Source of the DNA: Halioglobus japonicus
GTDB lineage: Bacteria > Pseudomonadota > Gammaproteobacteria > Pseudomonadales > Halieaceae
Assembly (NCBI GenBank): GCA_902705825.1
Contig: CACSIL010000001.1
Coordinates: 18,907-82,906, forward strand
Direction of reading: 5' to 3'
Length of the DNA: 64,000 bases
Position 1 is the first letter of the stretch. Every line of letters begins with the position of its first letter. Below are positions 1 through 8,931 of the stretch, in pieces. The notes under the pieces are model-generated. The model was given only the letters and a program-made list of their open reading frames with translations, ran no database searches and was not told the DNA's origin. Position numbers and translations under genes: made by a program.

Positions 1-2
1 CC

Positions 3-494
3 GGGCAGTTCGGTGGCGCTGATCACAGGGAAAAGTGGGAGGTCTATCAGTGGGTGATGTGGCAGATGGCAAACCAGGGCCCTAAAACCGGAGAGCGCGG
101 ACATTTTGCGCGGCTGAAGGACAGTCAGGGAGACCAGTCCTATGCGCTACGTCGTTTCGATGACGAGCTGCACCGATTGTATGGCGTGATGAACAACAGG
201 CTCTACGACCGGCGCTATCTGGCGGGTGATAATTACACTATCGCGGACATGGCGTGCTACCCGTGGAGTAGCGGTTGGGAGGAACAGGGGATCGATATCG
301 ATGAATTCAAATACCTGAAACGCTGGCTGAATGAGCTGGGCAAGCGGCCGGCGCTGAATAGAGGCATGGCCGTTGGCAGCGAGCTGACCCAGGATTACTC
401 CAAGCTATCTGAAAACGAGATCAAGCACATCGTTTCGTTGTTGTATAACCAGCGGGCCCGACCTGCGCCGGAACACGGCGGTCTGCTGGACTGA
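3..494 (+). CDS. Glutathione S-transferase, YghU/YfcG-like, 3' part only
   Basis: The reading frame is open from the first bases of the window, so the gene begins upstream and the GTG at 54 is internal. The visible part is the all-alpha C-terminal GST domain. It contains a WQM..QGP stretch followed by GHF, and the segment YLAGDNYTIADMACYPW, which is the N-capping and hydrophobic-core signature of the GST C-terminal fold. The pattern resembles E. coli YfcG and YghU, which act as glutathione-dependent disulfide oxidoreductases. The N-terminal thioredoxin-like domain that binds glutathione is outside the window, so the active-site residue cannot be checked. The gene converges on the thioesterase with a 16-base gap. 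Confidence 0.88.
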   Translation, partial: GQFGGADHREKWEVYQWVMWQMANQGPKTGERGHFARLKDSQGDQSYALRRFDDELHRLYGVMNNRLYDRRYLAGDNYTIADMACYPWSSGWEEQGIDIDEFKYLKRWLNELGKRPALNRGMAVGSELTQDYSKLSENEIKHIVSLLYNQRARPAPEHGGLLD

Positions 495-510
495 CAGCGG
501 TTAGTGCGGC

Positions 511-1197
511 CTATTTCTGCGGTGTGCTGGCGGCCTTTTGTGTCCTGACTTCGTGTATGCCGCCTCTGGGTTGTACAAAGAGTCCTTCTGCACTGGCTGT
601 CATCACACCCTCTGCATACATTTCACCGTGCATGATGGTTTTGCGACCTTCCACCTTCACCAGCTTCCCCTCGAGCGTCAATTCGGCATTGAGCGGGGTG
701 CGCCGGTGGTAGTTAATGTGCAGATAACCGGTCATGCCGGGCTGGCCGCCCAGTTCCTGCGCCATTCCCAGGAATTGATCGAAGATGGCTGCCACGAACC
801 CGCCGTGGACGCTTCCGGGTGGCCCCTCGTAGGCCCAGCCACACTGGCAGGTCCCTCGTGCGATATCACCGTCGAACCAGTTGTTCACTGGCGGCGCCAG
901 TGGATTGCTCCAGCCCGCCATCGGGTTGAGCTCGTGGCTGATCTGGCCAAACGACCCATGCTCGCCGCTGGCGGCCCAGTCAAAGCGGCCGTAGATACGC
1001 GGTGAGCCGCGAAACTCCTCGGCGGTTACTTCAAGTTGCTCGGCAATAGCGTTCATTGTGCCAATGTCCGGCGAACTGGTGACCAGTGCCTCGGACAGTT
1101 GCTTGATAGCGTTCGCCACCCGACGCTTGGCCACCCATTCGTCGTTGAACGGGGGCGTGATGTCTTCGCTGGCGAAAGGATTGTTGTCGTCGGTCAT
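511..1197 (-). CDS. PaaI-type (hotdog fold) thioesterase
   Basis: This 228-residue protein carries a C-terminal 4HBT hotdog domain (about residues 105-215). It has the segment GPPGSVHGGFVAAIFDQFLG, where HGG followed by an acidic residue on the next helix is the usual PaaI-family active-site region, then the strand GYLHINYHRRTPL. Members hydrolyse acyl-CoA thioesters in the cytoplasm. The first 100 residues are a helical extension also seen in longer members of the family. No signal peptide is visible. The substrate cannot be told from sequence. The neighbour upstream, on the same strand, is an esterase lipoprotein, about 80 bases away. Confidence 0.8.
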   Translation of the reverse strand: MTDDNNPFASEDITPPFNDEWVAKRRVANAIKQLSEALVTSSPDIGTMNAIAEQLEVTAEEFRGSPRIYGRFDWAASGEHGSFGQISHELNPMAGWSNPLAPPVNNWFDGDIARGTCQCGWAYEGPPGSVHGGFVAAIFDQFLGMAQELGGQPGMTGYLHINYHRRTPLNAELTLEGKLVKVEGRKTIMHGEMYAEGVMTASAEGLFVQPRGGIHEVRTQKAASTPQK

Positions 1198-1278
1198 TGT
1201 GTATTGCCCGTGTGCGTTGAGCGTTAGAGCGGCCCCGGGATAAGCTGCATCCCGGGGGGAGTGTGTTGCTGATTCTTG

Positions 1279-2373
1279 TCAGTTGATATGCCGCAGCAGG
1301 AAGGACCCCAGGTCCTCGCCGGATGGGTCCGTCAATTGGTAGGCGGGCTCCTCGATATAGGCGACGCTTTCAAGGCCAACCTCGTCCGCGCGCTCCTTTA
1401 CCGCCAGCGCGTGCAGGCCGTGATGCAGGAACAGGTTAAGCAGGTCGTCAAAACCCGTCTGGAAATTATGCACATAGATGGGCGCATCGCCTGCGTCCAT
1501 CAACGCCAGCATGTCGACGTTGGCGCGATACGCCTCGTTCTCCGCTGTGAATATAGCCTCTACAGTCTCAACACCGAGGAAGGTCAGCAGGTAGTTGGTT
1601 GCTCCCACGGCACGTGCCACCGTAGGAATGTCCGTTCCACCCAGGACACCCTCCAGACTCTCAGTGATCGGCAATAACACTTGCTCCCACACTATCAGAT
1701 CATAGGTGGACTGGGTGGCCAGAGCGCCCACCGCTTTTACCCGCGTGGATTCGCGCAGGATGGCATCCTCGTTGTCGGGGTCGGCCATATCATCGTGTGT
1801 ACCCAGCCACAGGCTGGCTCCGGCGCCCGCCGAGCCGCCATACAGGGCGACATTTTCAGGGTCGAGGTTCAGGCTGGAAAAGTAATAACGCATAAACTGC
1901 AAGGCGCGGGCGGTATCCTGCAGCGGGGTAAGAACGCCGCCTTGTTCCACGATGGATGATACGCCCTCTGCCGCTGATGGCACTTTCAGCAGGGTGTAGT
2001 TTATGGTGGCATAGGCGACACAGGATTGCAGCGCCTCCCTGATAAACTCGCCATTTGAATGCCCAGAGCTTTTGTCTCCGCCGGTAAAGCCGCCGCCGTG
2101 GATATAAATAATAAGCGGTGTCGGCGCGTCGCACTTGGGCAGGTAAATATCGAACAGGTTGCGCTCGCCCTCGCCGTAGCGCACGTTTTCTGCGTAATCG
2201 GCCTCTATGCCGGGCAACTCGATGGGTGCTTCTGTCAGGCTGAGCTCGAGTGCTGGCCGGGGTTCAGTCGTAGTGTCGTTGTCGCTGGTGCTGTCATTAT
2301 TGTTGTTGCTGCCGCTGCAGGCCGCGAGAAAGCAGAGTGCTAGCGGGAAGCATAATAATTTTAGAGTTTTCAT
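1279..2373 (-). CDS. Lipoprotein carboxylesterase (alpha/beta hydrolase)
   Basis: A predicted lipid-anchored esterase of 364 residues. I chose the ATG at 2373 because it opens directly into a lipoprotein signal (MKTLKLLCFPLALCFLAAC); the longer frame to 2418 adds 15 residues that do not look like a signal. After a low-complexity Ser/Asn/Thr/Asp linker comes a type-B carboxylesterase-like fold. It has the oxyanion-hole motif HGGGF, the nucleophile elbow GGSAGAG and a late His-containing segment (HHGLHAL). Such enzymes cleave carboxylic esters in the periplasm or at the outer membrane. The natural substrate is unknown. It is divergent from the GFA-family gene across a 150-base gap. Confidence 0.82.
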   Translation of the reverse strand: MKTLKLLCFPLALCFLAACSGSNNNNDSTSDNDTTTEPRPALELSLTEAPIELPGIEADYAENVRYGEGERNLFDIYLPKCDAPTPLIIYIHGGGFTGGDKSSGHSNGEFIREALQSCVAYATINYTLLKVPSAAEGVSSIVEQGGVLTPLQDTARALQFMRYYFSSLNLDPENVALYGGSAGAGASLWLGTHDDMADPDNEDAILRESTRVKAVGALATQSTYDLIVWEQVLLPITESLEGVLGGTDIPTVARAVGATNYLLTFLGVETVEAIFTAENEAYRANVDMLALMDAGDAPIYVHNFQTGFDDLLNLFLHHGLHALAVKERADEVGLESVAYIEEPAYQLTDPSGEDLGSFLLRHIN

Positions 2374-2524
2374 GGCTATGGTCTGCATGGTGTAAATGGA
2401 TGCATGAATATACCTCATATACTGCGGTCTGGCGGCATCTGCCCCAGTGGTTTACAGTAAATGCCCCTAGAAGTGGTATCGAGTTCCATAATTTATACCT
2501 TGCTCTCACAAAGGAGATCAGCAA

Positions 2525-2932
2525 ATGAAGATAACTGGCGGTTGCTACTGCAAGAAAGTTCGTTATGAAGCGGAAGGTGAGCCTTTAATGCGTGGGCTTT
2601 GCCACTGCCGCGAGTGTCAGTACATTTCGGGCGGGGGCGCCAATGTCGCGTTGGCGATGCCGTTAAGCGGTTTTCGCTACACTGAAGGTGAACCCAAATC
2701 GTATACGCGCAGCGATCTTGAATCTCCGGTGAAGCGCGAGTTTTGCGCCGACTGTGGAACATCGCTGGCCAGTCATCCGCCGGGCTTGCCCGATATGCTG
2801 GTTCTCAAAGTGGGCACCCTGGATGATCCCTCTCAGTATGGCGAACCGGATATGGCATTTTATTGTATCGAGAAGCAGGCCTTCCATTACCTGCCCGAAG
2901 GGATGCTGACCTTTGATCGTTTTCCCGAGTAG
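2525..2932 (+). CDS. GFA family protein (CENP-V/GFA zinc-binding fold)
   Basis: A compact 135-residue protein with the zinc-binding cysteine pattern of the GFA/CENP-V family: GGCYCKKVRY near the start, CHCRECQ around residue 27 and CADCGT around residue 75. The founding member (Gfa) was proposed to speed condensation of formaldehyde with glutathione, but most relatives have no proven activity, so the role here is open. The strong ribosome site AAGGAG at 2511-2516 fixes the ATG at 2525. A thiol-binding role would fit the glutathione enzymes elsewhere in the window, but there is no operon link. Confidence 0.85.
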   Translation: MKITGGCYCKKVRYEAEGEPLMRGLCHCRECQYISGGGANVALAMPLSGFRYTEGEPKSYTRSDLESPVKREFCADCGTSLASHPPGLPDMLVLKVGTLDDPSQYGEPDMAFYCIEKQAFHYLPEGMLTFDRFPE

Positions 2933-3110
2933 GGCGAGCGACACAAAACTGTCACCAGATAAAAATTGAGTACCAGTTCTCAAGCGCCGCTTATCAGAGC
3001 TATACAACGAATTGCCTTTTATATAGCATTGGGAAGTTGCGCTCTTACTACACGGAAGTGATAGTTAGATTACTGTAGAATTAAACTAATATTAAAGTAA
3101 GCAGGAGAAG

Positions 3111-3791
3111 TTGGTGGATTTTGCGAACCCGTATGCCGTTATAGACATCCCTTTATTAGAACTACTCAGGAATATGGGTATCGGCCTGGTTCTGGCTGTA
3201 ATTTGGGCATTTGTGATTTCCCGGTCGACCAGACTTGTCGTCGACCACAACCAGTACCTGCCAATGTTTCTTTTGTTGATCCCCGCCATGATCATCATTA
3301 TTACGATCATCAAATCGTCCATCGCACTGTCGTTGGGCCTGGTTGGTGCGCTATCCATTGTGCGGTTTCGTACCCCGATCAAAGAGCCGGAAGAGTTGCT
3401 CTATATTTTTGTCGCAATTGCGGTTGGTCTCGGTCTGGGCGCAAACCAGGTCATGGTGACGGTGGTTGGTTTTGCCGTCATCGTGGCTGTTTTGATCCCC
3501 TTCGCGCTTACGAAAAAGCAGATACTGACCAGCAATAGTAATCTTGTTGATGTCATCCTGCACTTGCCAGAAGACAAATCACTGGATCTGGCAGATGTTG
3601 AAAAACTGCTGAAGCAACAGTCCTTCACTTACAAGTTGAAGCGCTTGTACAGAAGTGGTGGCCGCATAGAGTTGCTGATCGATACCCTGCGTATAGAGCT
3701 CAGCAGCCTCGATGAACTGCGCCACGCTTTTGCCGGGTTAGGGGTGGAGTTTGAGATTTCTCTGACCTCCAACGCACGCGTTATTACCTGA
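3111..3791 (+). CDS. DUF4956 family membrane protein
   Basis: This 226-residue protein has about four hydrophobic segments in its first 135 residues (roughly 18-38, 48-68, 70-90 and 103-132). The conserved loop GALSIVRFRTPIKEPEELLY between them is the hallmark I associate with DUF4956. A soluble C-terminal domain of about 85 residues follows, probably cytoplasmic. The start is TTG at 3111 or GTG at 3114; the GGAG at 3104-3107 is better spaced for the GTG. It leads a same-strand run with the CotH-like gene (9-base gap) and the VTC gene, a combination known from other bacteria. Its molecular function is not established. The leader at 3060-3100 is AT-rich and may hold the promoter. Confidence 0.85.
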   Translation: MVDFANPYAVIDIPLLELLRNMGIGLVLAVIWAFVISRSTRLVVDHNQYLPMFLLLIPAMIIIITIIKSSIALSLGLVGALSIVRFRTPIKEPEELLYIFVAIAVGLGLGANQVMVTVVGFAVIVAVLIPFALTKKQILTSNSNLVDVILHLPEDKSLDLADVEKLLKQQSFTYKLKRLYRSGGRIELLIDTLRIELSSLDELRHAFAGLGVEFEISLTSNARVIT

Positions 3792-3800
3792 GCATTTGGT

Positions 3801-6509
3801 TTGTCTGCCAAAACTATTCGACTGGCGCTCCTTGCAGTTCCTCTGTTGGTAGCATTGCTGCTGATAGTATCGCCGGAAAAACTCAAAGAAGACCTGCAGG
3901 ATACCAATATCCCACAATGCACGGAGGATGACGCTCTGTGCATACTGTCGGGCGATATATTGCGTGACATGTCGAATTTGAAATGGGCTGTAGAGCGAGA
4001 AAAGTTCGATAAGCAAACCTTGCCGATCCTCAATATCTATCTCACTGATGGCGCACTGAAAAAGCTCTACAAGAAGCGCCGCGATACCCTCGACAAGCCC
4101 GGACAAATTCTCATGGGGGAGGATGACGACTGGGTGGATGCGACAGTCATCGCCGATGACGGCGAACCCTCGCATAAACTTAAAGCCGAGTTGCGGTTGA
4201 AAGGTGATTGGGTAGACCACATTGAGCACCCCACAAAAATCTCTTTTCGTATAAAGATTCGAAAACAGGGCTATGTTTTCGGTATGAAGCGGTTTTCGAT
4301 TCAGCATCCGAAGACACGTAAATACCAGGCGGAAGCACTGTTGATGGATGAAATGCGACGCTGGGGAATCGTCGCACCGCGCTACCAGTTTGTAGATGTC
4401 CGCATCAATGATTACGCAATTGGCGTAATGGCTCTGGAGGAGCATTTCTCCAAAGAGTTGCTGGAGGCACAGACAAGACGCGAAGGCCCCATCGTCATTC
4501 TCGATGAGGATCTCATGTGGCGTCAGCGAGACCTGAACGTACGCAGCAACACCGGCGGTGATCCCAAAGCCCCGGGTAAAGACAACGCACACATTTTTAT
4601 GCGCGATCTGGCCATTTCTCAGTTCAGTGCGCCAGCGTATGTGCCGGGCTCAACTGCCACCAACAACTCCGTGCGCGCCATGTCTCTGTACCGCGATTTC
4701 ATGGACGGGAAGTTACCCGCAGATGAAGTGTTTGATGTGCAGAAAGTAGCGCGCTGGTGGGTGTTGATGAACACCTGGTACGGCTGCCATGGTCAGGCGG
4801 CACACAACCGACGGTTTTACTTTAACCCCACCACAAATTTGCTGGAGCCTATTGCCTTCGATAATGGGCCGGTTCCTCATGAGCGCAGCGCAAAGACAGA
4901 GAACTGCGATCGCATGGTAGCGCCACTGCTGCGCGGCGATCCGAATTTTCAACGGTATGTGCTGGCGTTTGCTGAAGAATTGTTGGAGGCTTACTCGAGC
5001 CCCGAGTGGCAGGAGCAGTACCATGAGTCCCAGATAGGCCACCTCCAGGTGCTGGCAATGGAAGACATGCCGACGAGAATTATCTATACGGAGAACATAC
5101 TCAATAACCTCTCCTATTTTCTCGATAACATGAAACTCAAGGCTGCTCCCCGGGTTGTGTCTGATAAAAATCACCCATTCGTGACCAAATGGCCGGACGC
5201 TCCGCTCTACTCTCACGTGCGTGCTTTTCTCTTCCCCGAAGGCGATGGCATGGCGCTGCAATTGAAAAACCTGTCGGCGGATACGCTTTCCAATGTGCAG
5301 ATATTGTTATCCGACGGTACGGGTGAGCTGGCTGTTGTGAAAGAATTCGGAGATTTGCCGGCTTACCAGAAGAAAGCCGGTGGCAAGGGCTCGAGGCACC
5401 TGGTAGATATTGCGTTAGAGCAGCCTTTTGTTGAAGGCACCATGGCTGTTGTGCAGTATCAGTACCGCGGGGAGACTTACACAGAGGACGCTGTAACCCA
5501 GTTCAGGAATCATGTATCAGGCTTCGCCCGTAATTTTCGTCAGGCATTGTCAGGGAAAGCAGGCGTGCAGATAGACCCGTCAGCTAAGAGTATTGTCTTC
5601 GGGCCGGGTGACCATTCTATCGATCACAGCCTTGAGCTCGATAAGGGCTGGGCTGTTACCCTGCAGGCCGGGTCGCGGCTCAAAATGGAAAACGGGGCCA
5701 CTCTGAAAGTACGGGGCCCGCTGTTCTTGCTTGGTACGCAAGAGTCACCGGTAAAGGTTGAAGTCGTTCCCTCACCCGGATTTCAGGGTGTTGGAGCCTG
5801 GGGAGGCATTCTGGTGTCGCAGGCCGAGACGCGCTCGAAAGTGCAGCATGCGCTGTTGACCGGAGTTGGCAGTACAACGATAGCCAATCGACAGGATTAC
5901 TACGGTATCACCGGTTGTATATCGTTTTATGAAAGCGATGTAGAAATCGCCAATGCCACTTTTGACAATATGCATTGTGAAGATGCGCTGAATATAGTGC
6001 GAGCCGATTTCACGATCACCGATTCCACAATCCGACGCACCGCCTTCGATGGCTTCGACAGCGATTTTTCTGTCGGGCTGATACGTGATTCCCTGTTTGA
6101 ATTGACCGGCAATGACGCGGTCGATGTCTCCGGAACCTCTCTTACACTGAGGGAGGTCGATTTTCTGAAGATCGGTGATAAATCGATTTCCGTGGGTGAG
6201 GAATCGAATCTCGATGCGAGTGGAGTGTCTATTGATGGTACTTCCAGCGGTGTCGCGAGCAAGGATCTCTCTGTTGCTGTTGTCCGCGACAGCAGCTTCA
6301 ACAATATTACTGGCAGCGCGTTAATCACCTACATCAAGAAGAACGAGTATGGCAGTGCTTCAATTGAATGTACTGGCTGCACCTTCAGCAACTACGGTTT
6401 TTTGGCCACCAATGAAAGGGGCAGCCAGATTGTGATAGATGGTGTGGCCCAGCCGGTAACCAATTTTAATAAACAGCAACTCGTGGAGGCAGGTTTTGCC
6501 ACAGAGTAA
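3801..6509 (+). CDS. CotH-like kinase-fold protein with C-terminal beta-helix
   Basis: A 902-residue exported or membrane-anchored protein starting at TTG, with a hydrophobic segment at residues 7-25. Residues about 70-430 resemble the CotH family, atypical protein kinases first studied as spore-coat proteins. Seen here are the strand LPILNIYLTD, the segment ELRLKGDW followed by KISFRIKI, and NRRFYFNPTTNLLEPIAFDNG. Residues about 590-880 form short repeating strands with phrases such as ALNIVRADFTITDSTI and NDAVDVSGTSLTLREV, typical of a right-handed parallel beta-helix. The usual PWDxD metal-site segment is replaced by PIAFD, so activity is uncertain. The gene overlaps the VTC gene by 14 bases, implying translational coupling. 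A periplasmic substrate is likely but unknown. Confidence 0.82.
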   Translation: MSAKTIRLALLAVPLLVALLLIVSPEKLKEDLQDTNIPQCTEDDALCILSGDILRDMSNLKWAVEREKFDKQTLPILNIYLTDGALKKLYKKRRDTLDKPGQILMGEDDDWVDATVIADDGEPSHKLKAELRLKGDWVDHIEHPTKISFRIKIRKQGYVFGMKRFSIQHPKTRKYQAEALLMDEMRRWGIVAPRYQFVDVRINDYAIGVMALEEHFSKELLEAQTRREGPIVILDEDLMWRQRDLNVRSNTGGDPKAPGKDNAHIFMRDLAISQFSAPAYVPGSTATNNSVRAMSLYRDFMDGKLPADEVFDVQKVARWWVLMNTWYGCHGQAAHNRRFYFNPTTNLLEPIAFDNGPVPHERSAKTENCDRMVAPLLRGDPNFQRYVLAFAEELLEAYSSPEWQEQYHESQIGHLQVLAMEDMPTRIIYTENILNNLSYFLDNMKLKAAPRVVSDKNHPFVTKWPDAPLYSHVRAFLFPEGDGMALQLKNLSADTLSNVQILLSDGTGELAVVKEFGDLPAYQKKAGGKGSRHLVDIALEQPFVEGTMAVVQYQYRGETYTEDAVTQFRNHVSGFARNFRQALSGKAGVQIDPSAKSIVFGPGDHSIDHSLELDKGWAVTLQAGSRLKMENGATLKVRGPLFLLGTQESPVKVEVVPSPGFQGVGAWGGILVSQAETRSKVQHALLTGVGSTTIANRQDYYGITGCISFYESDVEIANATFDNMHCEDALNIVRADFTITDSTIRRTAFDGFDSDFSVGLIRDSLFELTGNDAVDVSGTSLTLREVDFLKIGDKSISVGEESNLDASGVSIDGTSSGVASKDLSVAVVRDSSFNNITGSALITYIKKNEYGSASIECTGCTFSNYGFLATNERGSQIVIDGVAQPVTNFNKQQLVEAGFATE

Positions 6510-7176
6510 TGGCTTGCAACGCAACGACTTTCGCTACGAGCTGAAAGTACCTTACCAGCGTGCGCAGTTCACTGAGTTTGAGAGCTGGCTGCAACGCGCA
6601 GGCCTGCATCCGGTCAAGCAGTATGCAGACAGGTTGATTCATTCAGTCTATCTGGATACAAGCGAGCTGGATGACTATCAGGATAATGTCTCCGGTATCA
6701 GCAAGCGCGGTAAACTCAGAATTCGTTGGTACAACGATGCCACTGACAACATGGTGCTTGAACTCAAAAACAAAAGAGGAAAGCTTGCCAACAAGCTGAT
6801 TATCAAGCTCGACAATCCGTCGGGTGATCTGCCTTTTGATCGAGCGGTCTCCAATCGACTGTTGCGCAGCAACGAGAGAAGTATGGCAGTGGCAAGGCAG
6901 TGTAATCTGTTTCCCAGCCTGCATGTGCAGTATGAGCGAGCTTACTATGAGATCGCGCCGGATATCCGAATGACCATCGATAAGAATATCCGCTATCAGA
7001 GCCTCTACCCGATAAATTCTGCCAGGACGACAGCCTCATTGGTCGATGTGGTTATAGAGTTCAAATACCCGACAAGCAGGTCGAAAAAAGCGGCCGAGCT
7101 CCTCGCCGGCTTACCCGGCAGGATTTTTCGTCATTCGAAGTATGTTATCGGTGTGGACACCGTATGCGCGCTGTAG
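6496..7176 (+). CDS. VTC-domain protein (polyphosphate polymerase-like)
   Basis: This 226-residue protein is almost entirely a VTC domain, the triphosphate-tunnel fold used by yeast Vtc4 to make polyphosphate from ATP. The expected charged tunnel residues are visible: FRYELKVP at the start, SVYLDTSELDDYQDN around residue 51, GKLRIRWYND (basic strand) and LELKNKRG (acidic/basic strand), with VVIEFKYP near the end. The start is TTG at 6496, preceded by GGAGG at 6485-6489 inside the CotH-like frame. No membrane segment or SPX domain is present. It sits after DUF4956 and CotH-like genes, a recurring arrangement. The product could be polyphosphate or another nucleotide-derived phosphate transfer. 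Confidence 0.85.
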   Translation: MPQSNGLQRNDFRYELKVPYQRAQFTEFESWLQRAGLHPVKQYADRLIHSVYLDTSELDDYQDNVSGISKRGKLRIRWYNDATDNMVLELKNKRGKLANKLIIKLDNPSGDLPFDRAVSNRLLRSNERSMAVARQCNLFPSLHVQYERAYYEIAPDIRMTIDKNIRYQSLYPINSARTTASLVDVVIEFKYPTSRSKKAAELLAGLPGRIFRHSKYVIGVDTVCAL

Positions 7177-7721
7177 TCTTAGCTGCCGTGTTCTTCTCCT
7201 TCTCCTGTGTGGCTATGGGCGGCACAGAGCTTACTGTGGCGCAGAAGAAAAAAGCGCTGGCCGAAAACGCGAGAGAGGCGGCCAAAAATCTGGACGAACA
7301 CGCGAGCTACACGGTGCTATTGCAGCCAATGCCTCAGCACAAGTTGCAGGCCAGTGAAGCGGAGCCGTTTATTCTGCTGGACAGCGGCTGGAGCGCTGTA
7401 ACAGAGGGGGGTGTCTGGAGCGTTGGCAACAGCTCATCGCTGTACTTCCGTCTGGGCGAGGGCGAGCGACCTCGGCATCTGCTGATTCAGGGTGCCTATT
7501 TCAATGGCACAGAACCTACGCGCCTGTTTGTAAACGGAGAGTTGCTCAGTGAAGTTGCGCTGGAAAATGTCACTGTGGATCTTCCGTCAGGCCTGGATGA
7601 ATCAACCCCTGTGCACATTGAACTGCAGCACTTGAACCCCGTGGCGCCCAGTGATCTCAAGCCCGGTAGCAGAGATACCCGTAAGCTGAAGTTCAGGCTT
7701 GAACAGATTCGCGTGTGGTGA
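7164..7721 (+). CDS. Small secreted protein of the DUF4956/CotH/VTC cluster
   Basis: I do not recognise the family. The 185-residue product starts with a signal peptide (MRAVVLAAVFFSFSCVAMGG), then a charged helix (about 25-45) and a probable beta-sandwich. The beta region contains YFRLGEGERPRHLLIQGAYF and PTRLFVNGELLSEVAL, phrases reminiscent of carbohydrate-binding or jelly-roll modules. It overlaps the VTC gene by 13 bases, so it almost certainly belongs to the same operon. The Cys at residue 15 has no good lipobox context, so a soluble periplasmic protein is more likely than a lipoprotein. A role as accessory or substrate-binding partner of the CotH-like protein is inference. Confidence 0.75.
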   Translation: MRAVVLAAVFFSFSCVAMGGTELTVAQKKKALAENAREAAKNLDEHASYTVLLQPMPQHKLQASEAEPFILLDSGWSAVTEGGVWSVGNSSSLYFRLGEGERPRHLLIQGAYFNGTEPTRLFVNGELLSEVALENVTVDLPSGLDESTPVHIELQHLNPVAPSDLKPGSRDTRKLKFRLEQIRVW

Positions 7722-7804
7722 ACACCACACCAATACCGCACAACGCTAAGCGCGCGGTAGACAAGTACTGAAGCCCACCCCCGAACAGCCCCGGAGGCTC
7801 TAAG

Positions 7805-8854
7805 ATGAATGCCAGGATTTCAGCTTTTGCCGGGTTTATGTCCGCTGTTTTCTTCGCATGGAGTGGCGCCGTCGCTGCTGCTGACTGTCGCGAGATTCCG
7901 CACCAATCGTGTTTTAACCAGCTGGCTGTGAATCCGCAGGGGAACTGGTCTGAATACAGTTTTGTGGTGTTGGGGCATATTCGCTCCGCTCCGGGAATAC
8001 ATGAGCCCAACAAGACGTTGCGCAATAACGTCGAACGTCTATTTGGCGACGATCCTGCGTTTGTGATTGCACTCGGCGATCTGTACTACAACCTGAAAGA
8101 GCAGGGCTTGATTGGCATAAAGACGTGGGTAAGCGAGAACATACCTGTCCCGTTCTATAACGCGGTGGGCAACCACGACACCCAGGTCGGCAATGACCCG
8201 CTGCCCGATGGCACCAGAACCAGCGTGAGTCACGACATCGGCCGCTATGAACAAGAGTTCGGTGATGCGAACTACAATTTTCGGTTAGGCAGTGAACTGT
8301 TCATTTTCCTCGACACCGGTCGTGTACCCATTGTATCGGGTGAGGCGTGGGAGACAGTGAAGGCACTACTTGCCGACGCAGCGACAGATGACACGATAAA
8401 GAACATTTTTGTACTTACCCACAAAGTCTTTTGGAGCTATAACAATGACAATCCTGCGATGGAGGCGCTGTTTCGATACCGCCATCCCATCATGCCGCCT
8501 CCAAACTACCGTTTCTTTCTGGGTGAACTGAAACCGCTGCTGGAGCCGCTGGCCGCGACCAAGAAAATTTTTCTGATTTCAGGCGATATTGGAGGAGGGC
8601 GCAAGTATCTACAGACGTACTTCCTCGAAGAGCCTGACATTACTTATGTTGCTACCGGGATGGGCAATACCCCACGCGATTCCTTCATTAATGTGCAGGT
8701 CAAATCCGGTGAAGTGTCTTTGGAGAATATTAATTTTAGTACCGGCGAAGTCAGTGCGATGGAGAACTTTGGCGCAGAGTACTGGGAGAGTTTCTATCGG
8801 GAAAACCCTAATTTAGCTGCCGCTGCAGATCAAATTGACAAGCAACCGAAGTGA
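7805..8854 (+). CDS. Secreted calcineurin-like metallophosphoesterase, atypical motifs
   Basis: A 349-residue protein with a signal peptide (cleavage near AVAAADC). The core resembles calcineurin-like phosphoesterases: ALGDLYYN (motif II), NAVGNHDTQ (motif III) and a late FVLTHKVFW histidine. Motif I, normally DxH, reads LGHIRS, and the last motif, normally GHxH, reads SGDIGGG, so several metal ligands are missing or changed. It could be a phosphatase with altered metal use or an inactive binder. It lies 83 bases after the small secreted gene on the same strand and may be the last gene of the cluster. The ribosome site GGAGG at 7792-7796 supports the ATG at 7805. Confidence 0.75.
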   Translation: MNARISAFAGFMSAVFFAWSGAVAAADCREIPHQSCFNQLAVNPQGNWSEYSFVVLGHIRSAPGIHEPNKTLRNNVERLFGDDPAFVIALGDLYYNLKEQGLIGIKTWVSENIPVPFYNAVGNHDTQVGNDPLPDGTRTSVSHDIGRYEQEFGDANYNFRLGSELFIFLDTGRVPIVSGEAWETVKALLADAATDDTIKNIFVLTHKVFWSYNNDNPAMEALFRYRHPIMPPPNYRFFLGELKPLLEPLAATKKIFLISGDIGGGRKYLQTYFLEEPDITYVATGMGNTPRDSFINVQVKSGEVSLENINFSTGEVSAMENFGAEYWESFYRENPNLAAAADQIDKQPK

Positions 8855-8931
8855 ACAAACACTGATTCGACGTCCCGCCTGATTGACAGCGGCAAGCTTA
8901 AGCGATGCCTGGGGGTGAGCCGGCAGTGGCG

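Noticed and set aside
3738-4592. 284-residue open frame on the minus strand
   Set aside because: Antisense to the start of the CotH-like gene, no ribosome site, unlikely composition with scattered hydrophobics. The plus-strand frame has clear domains.
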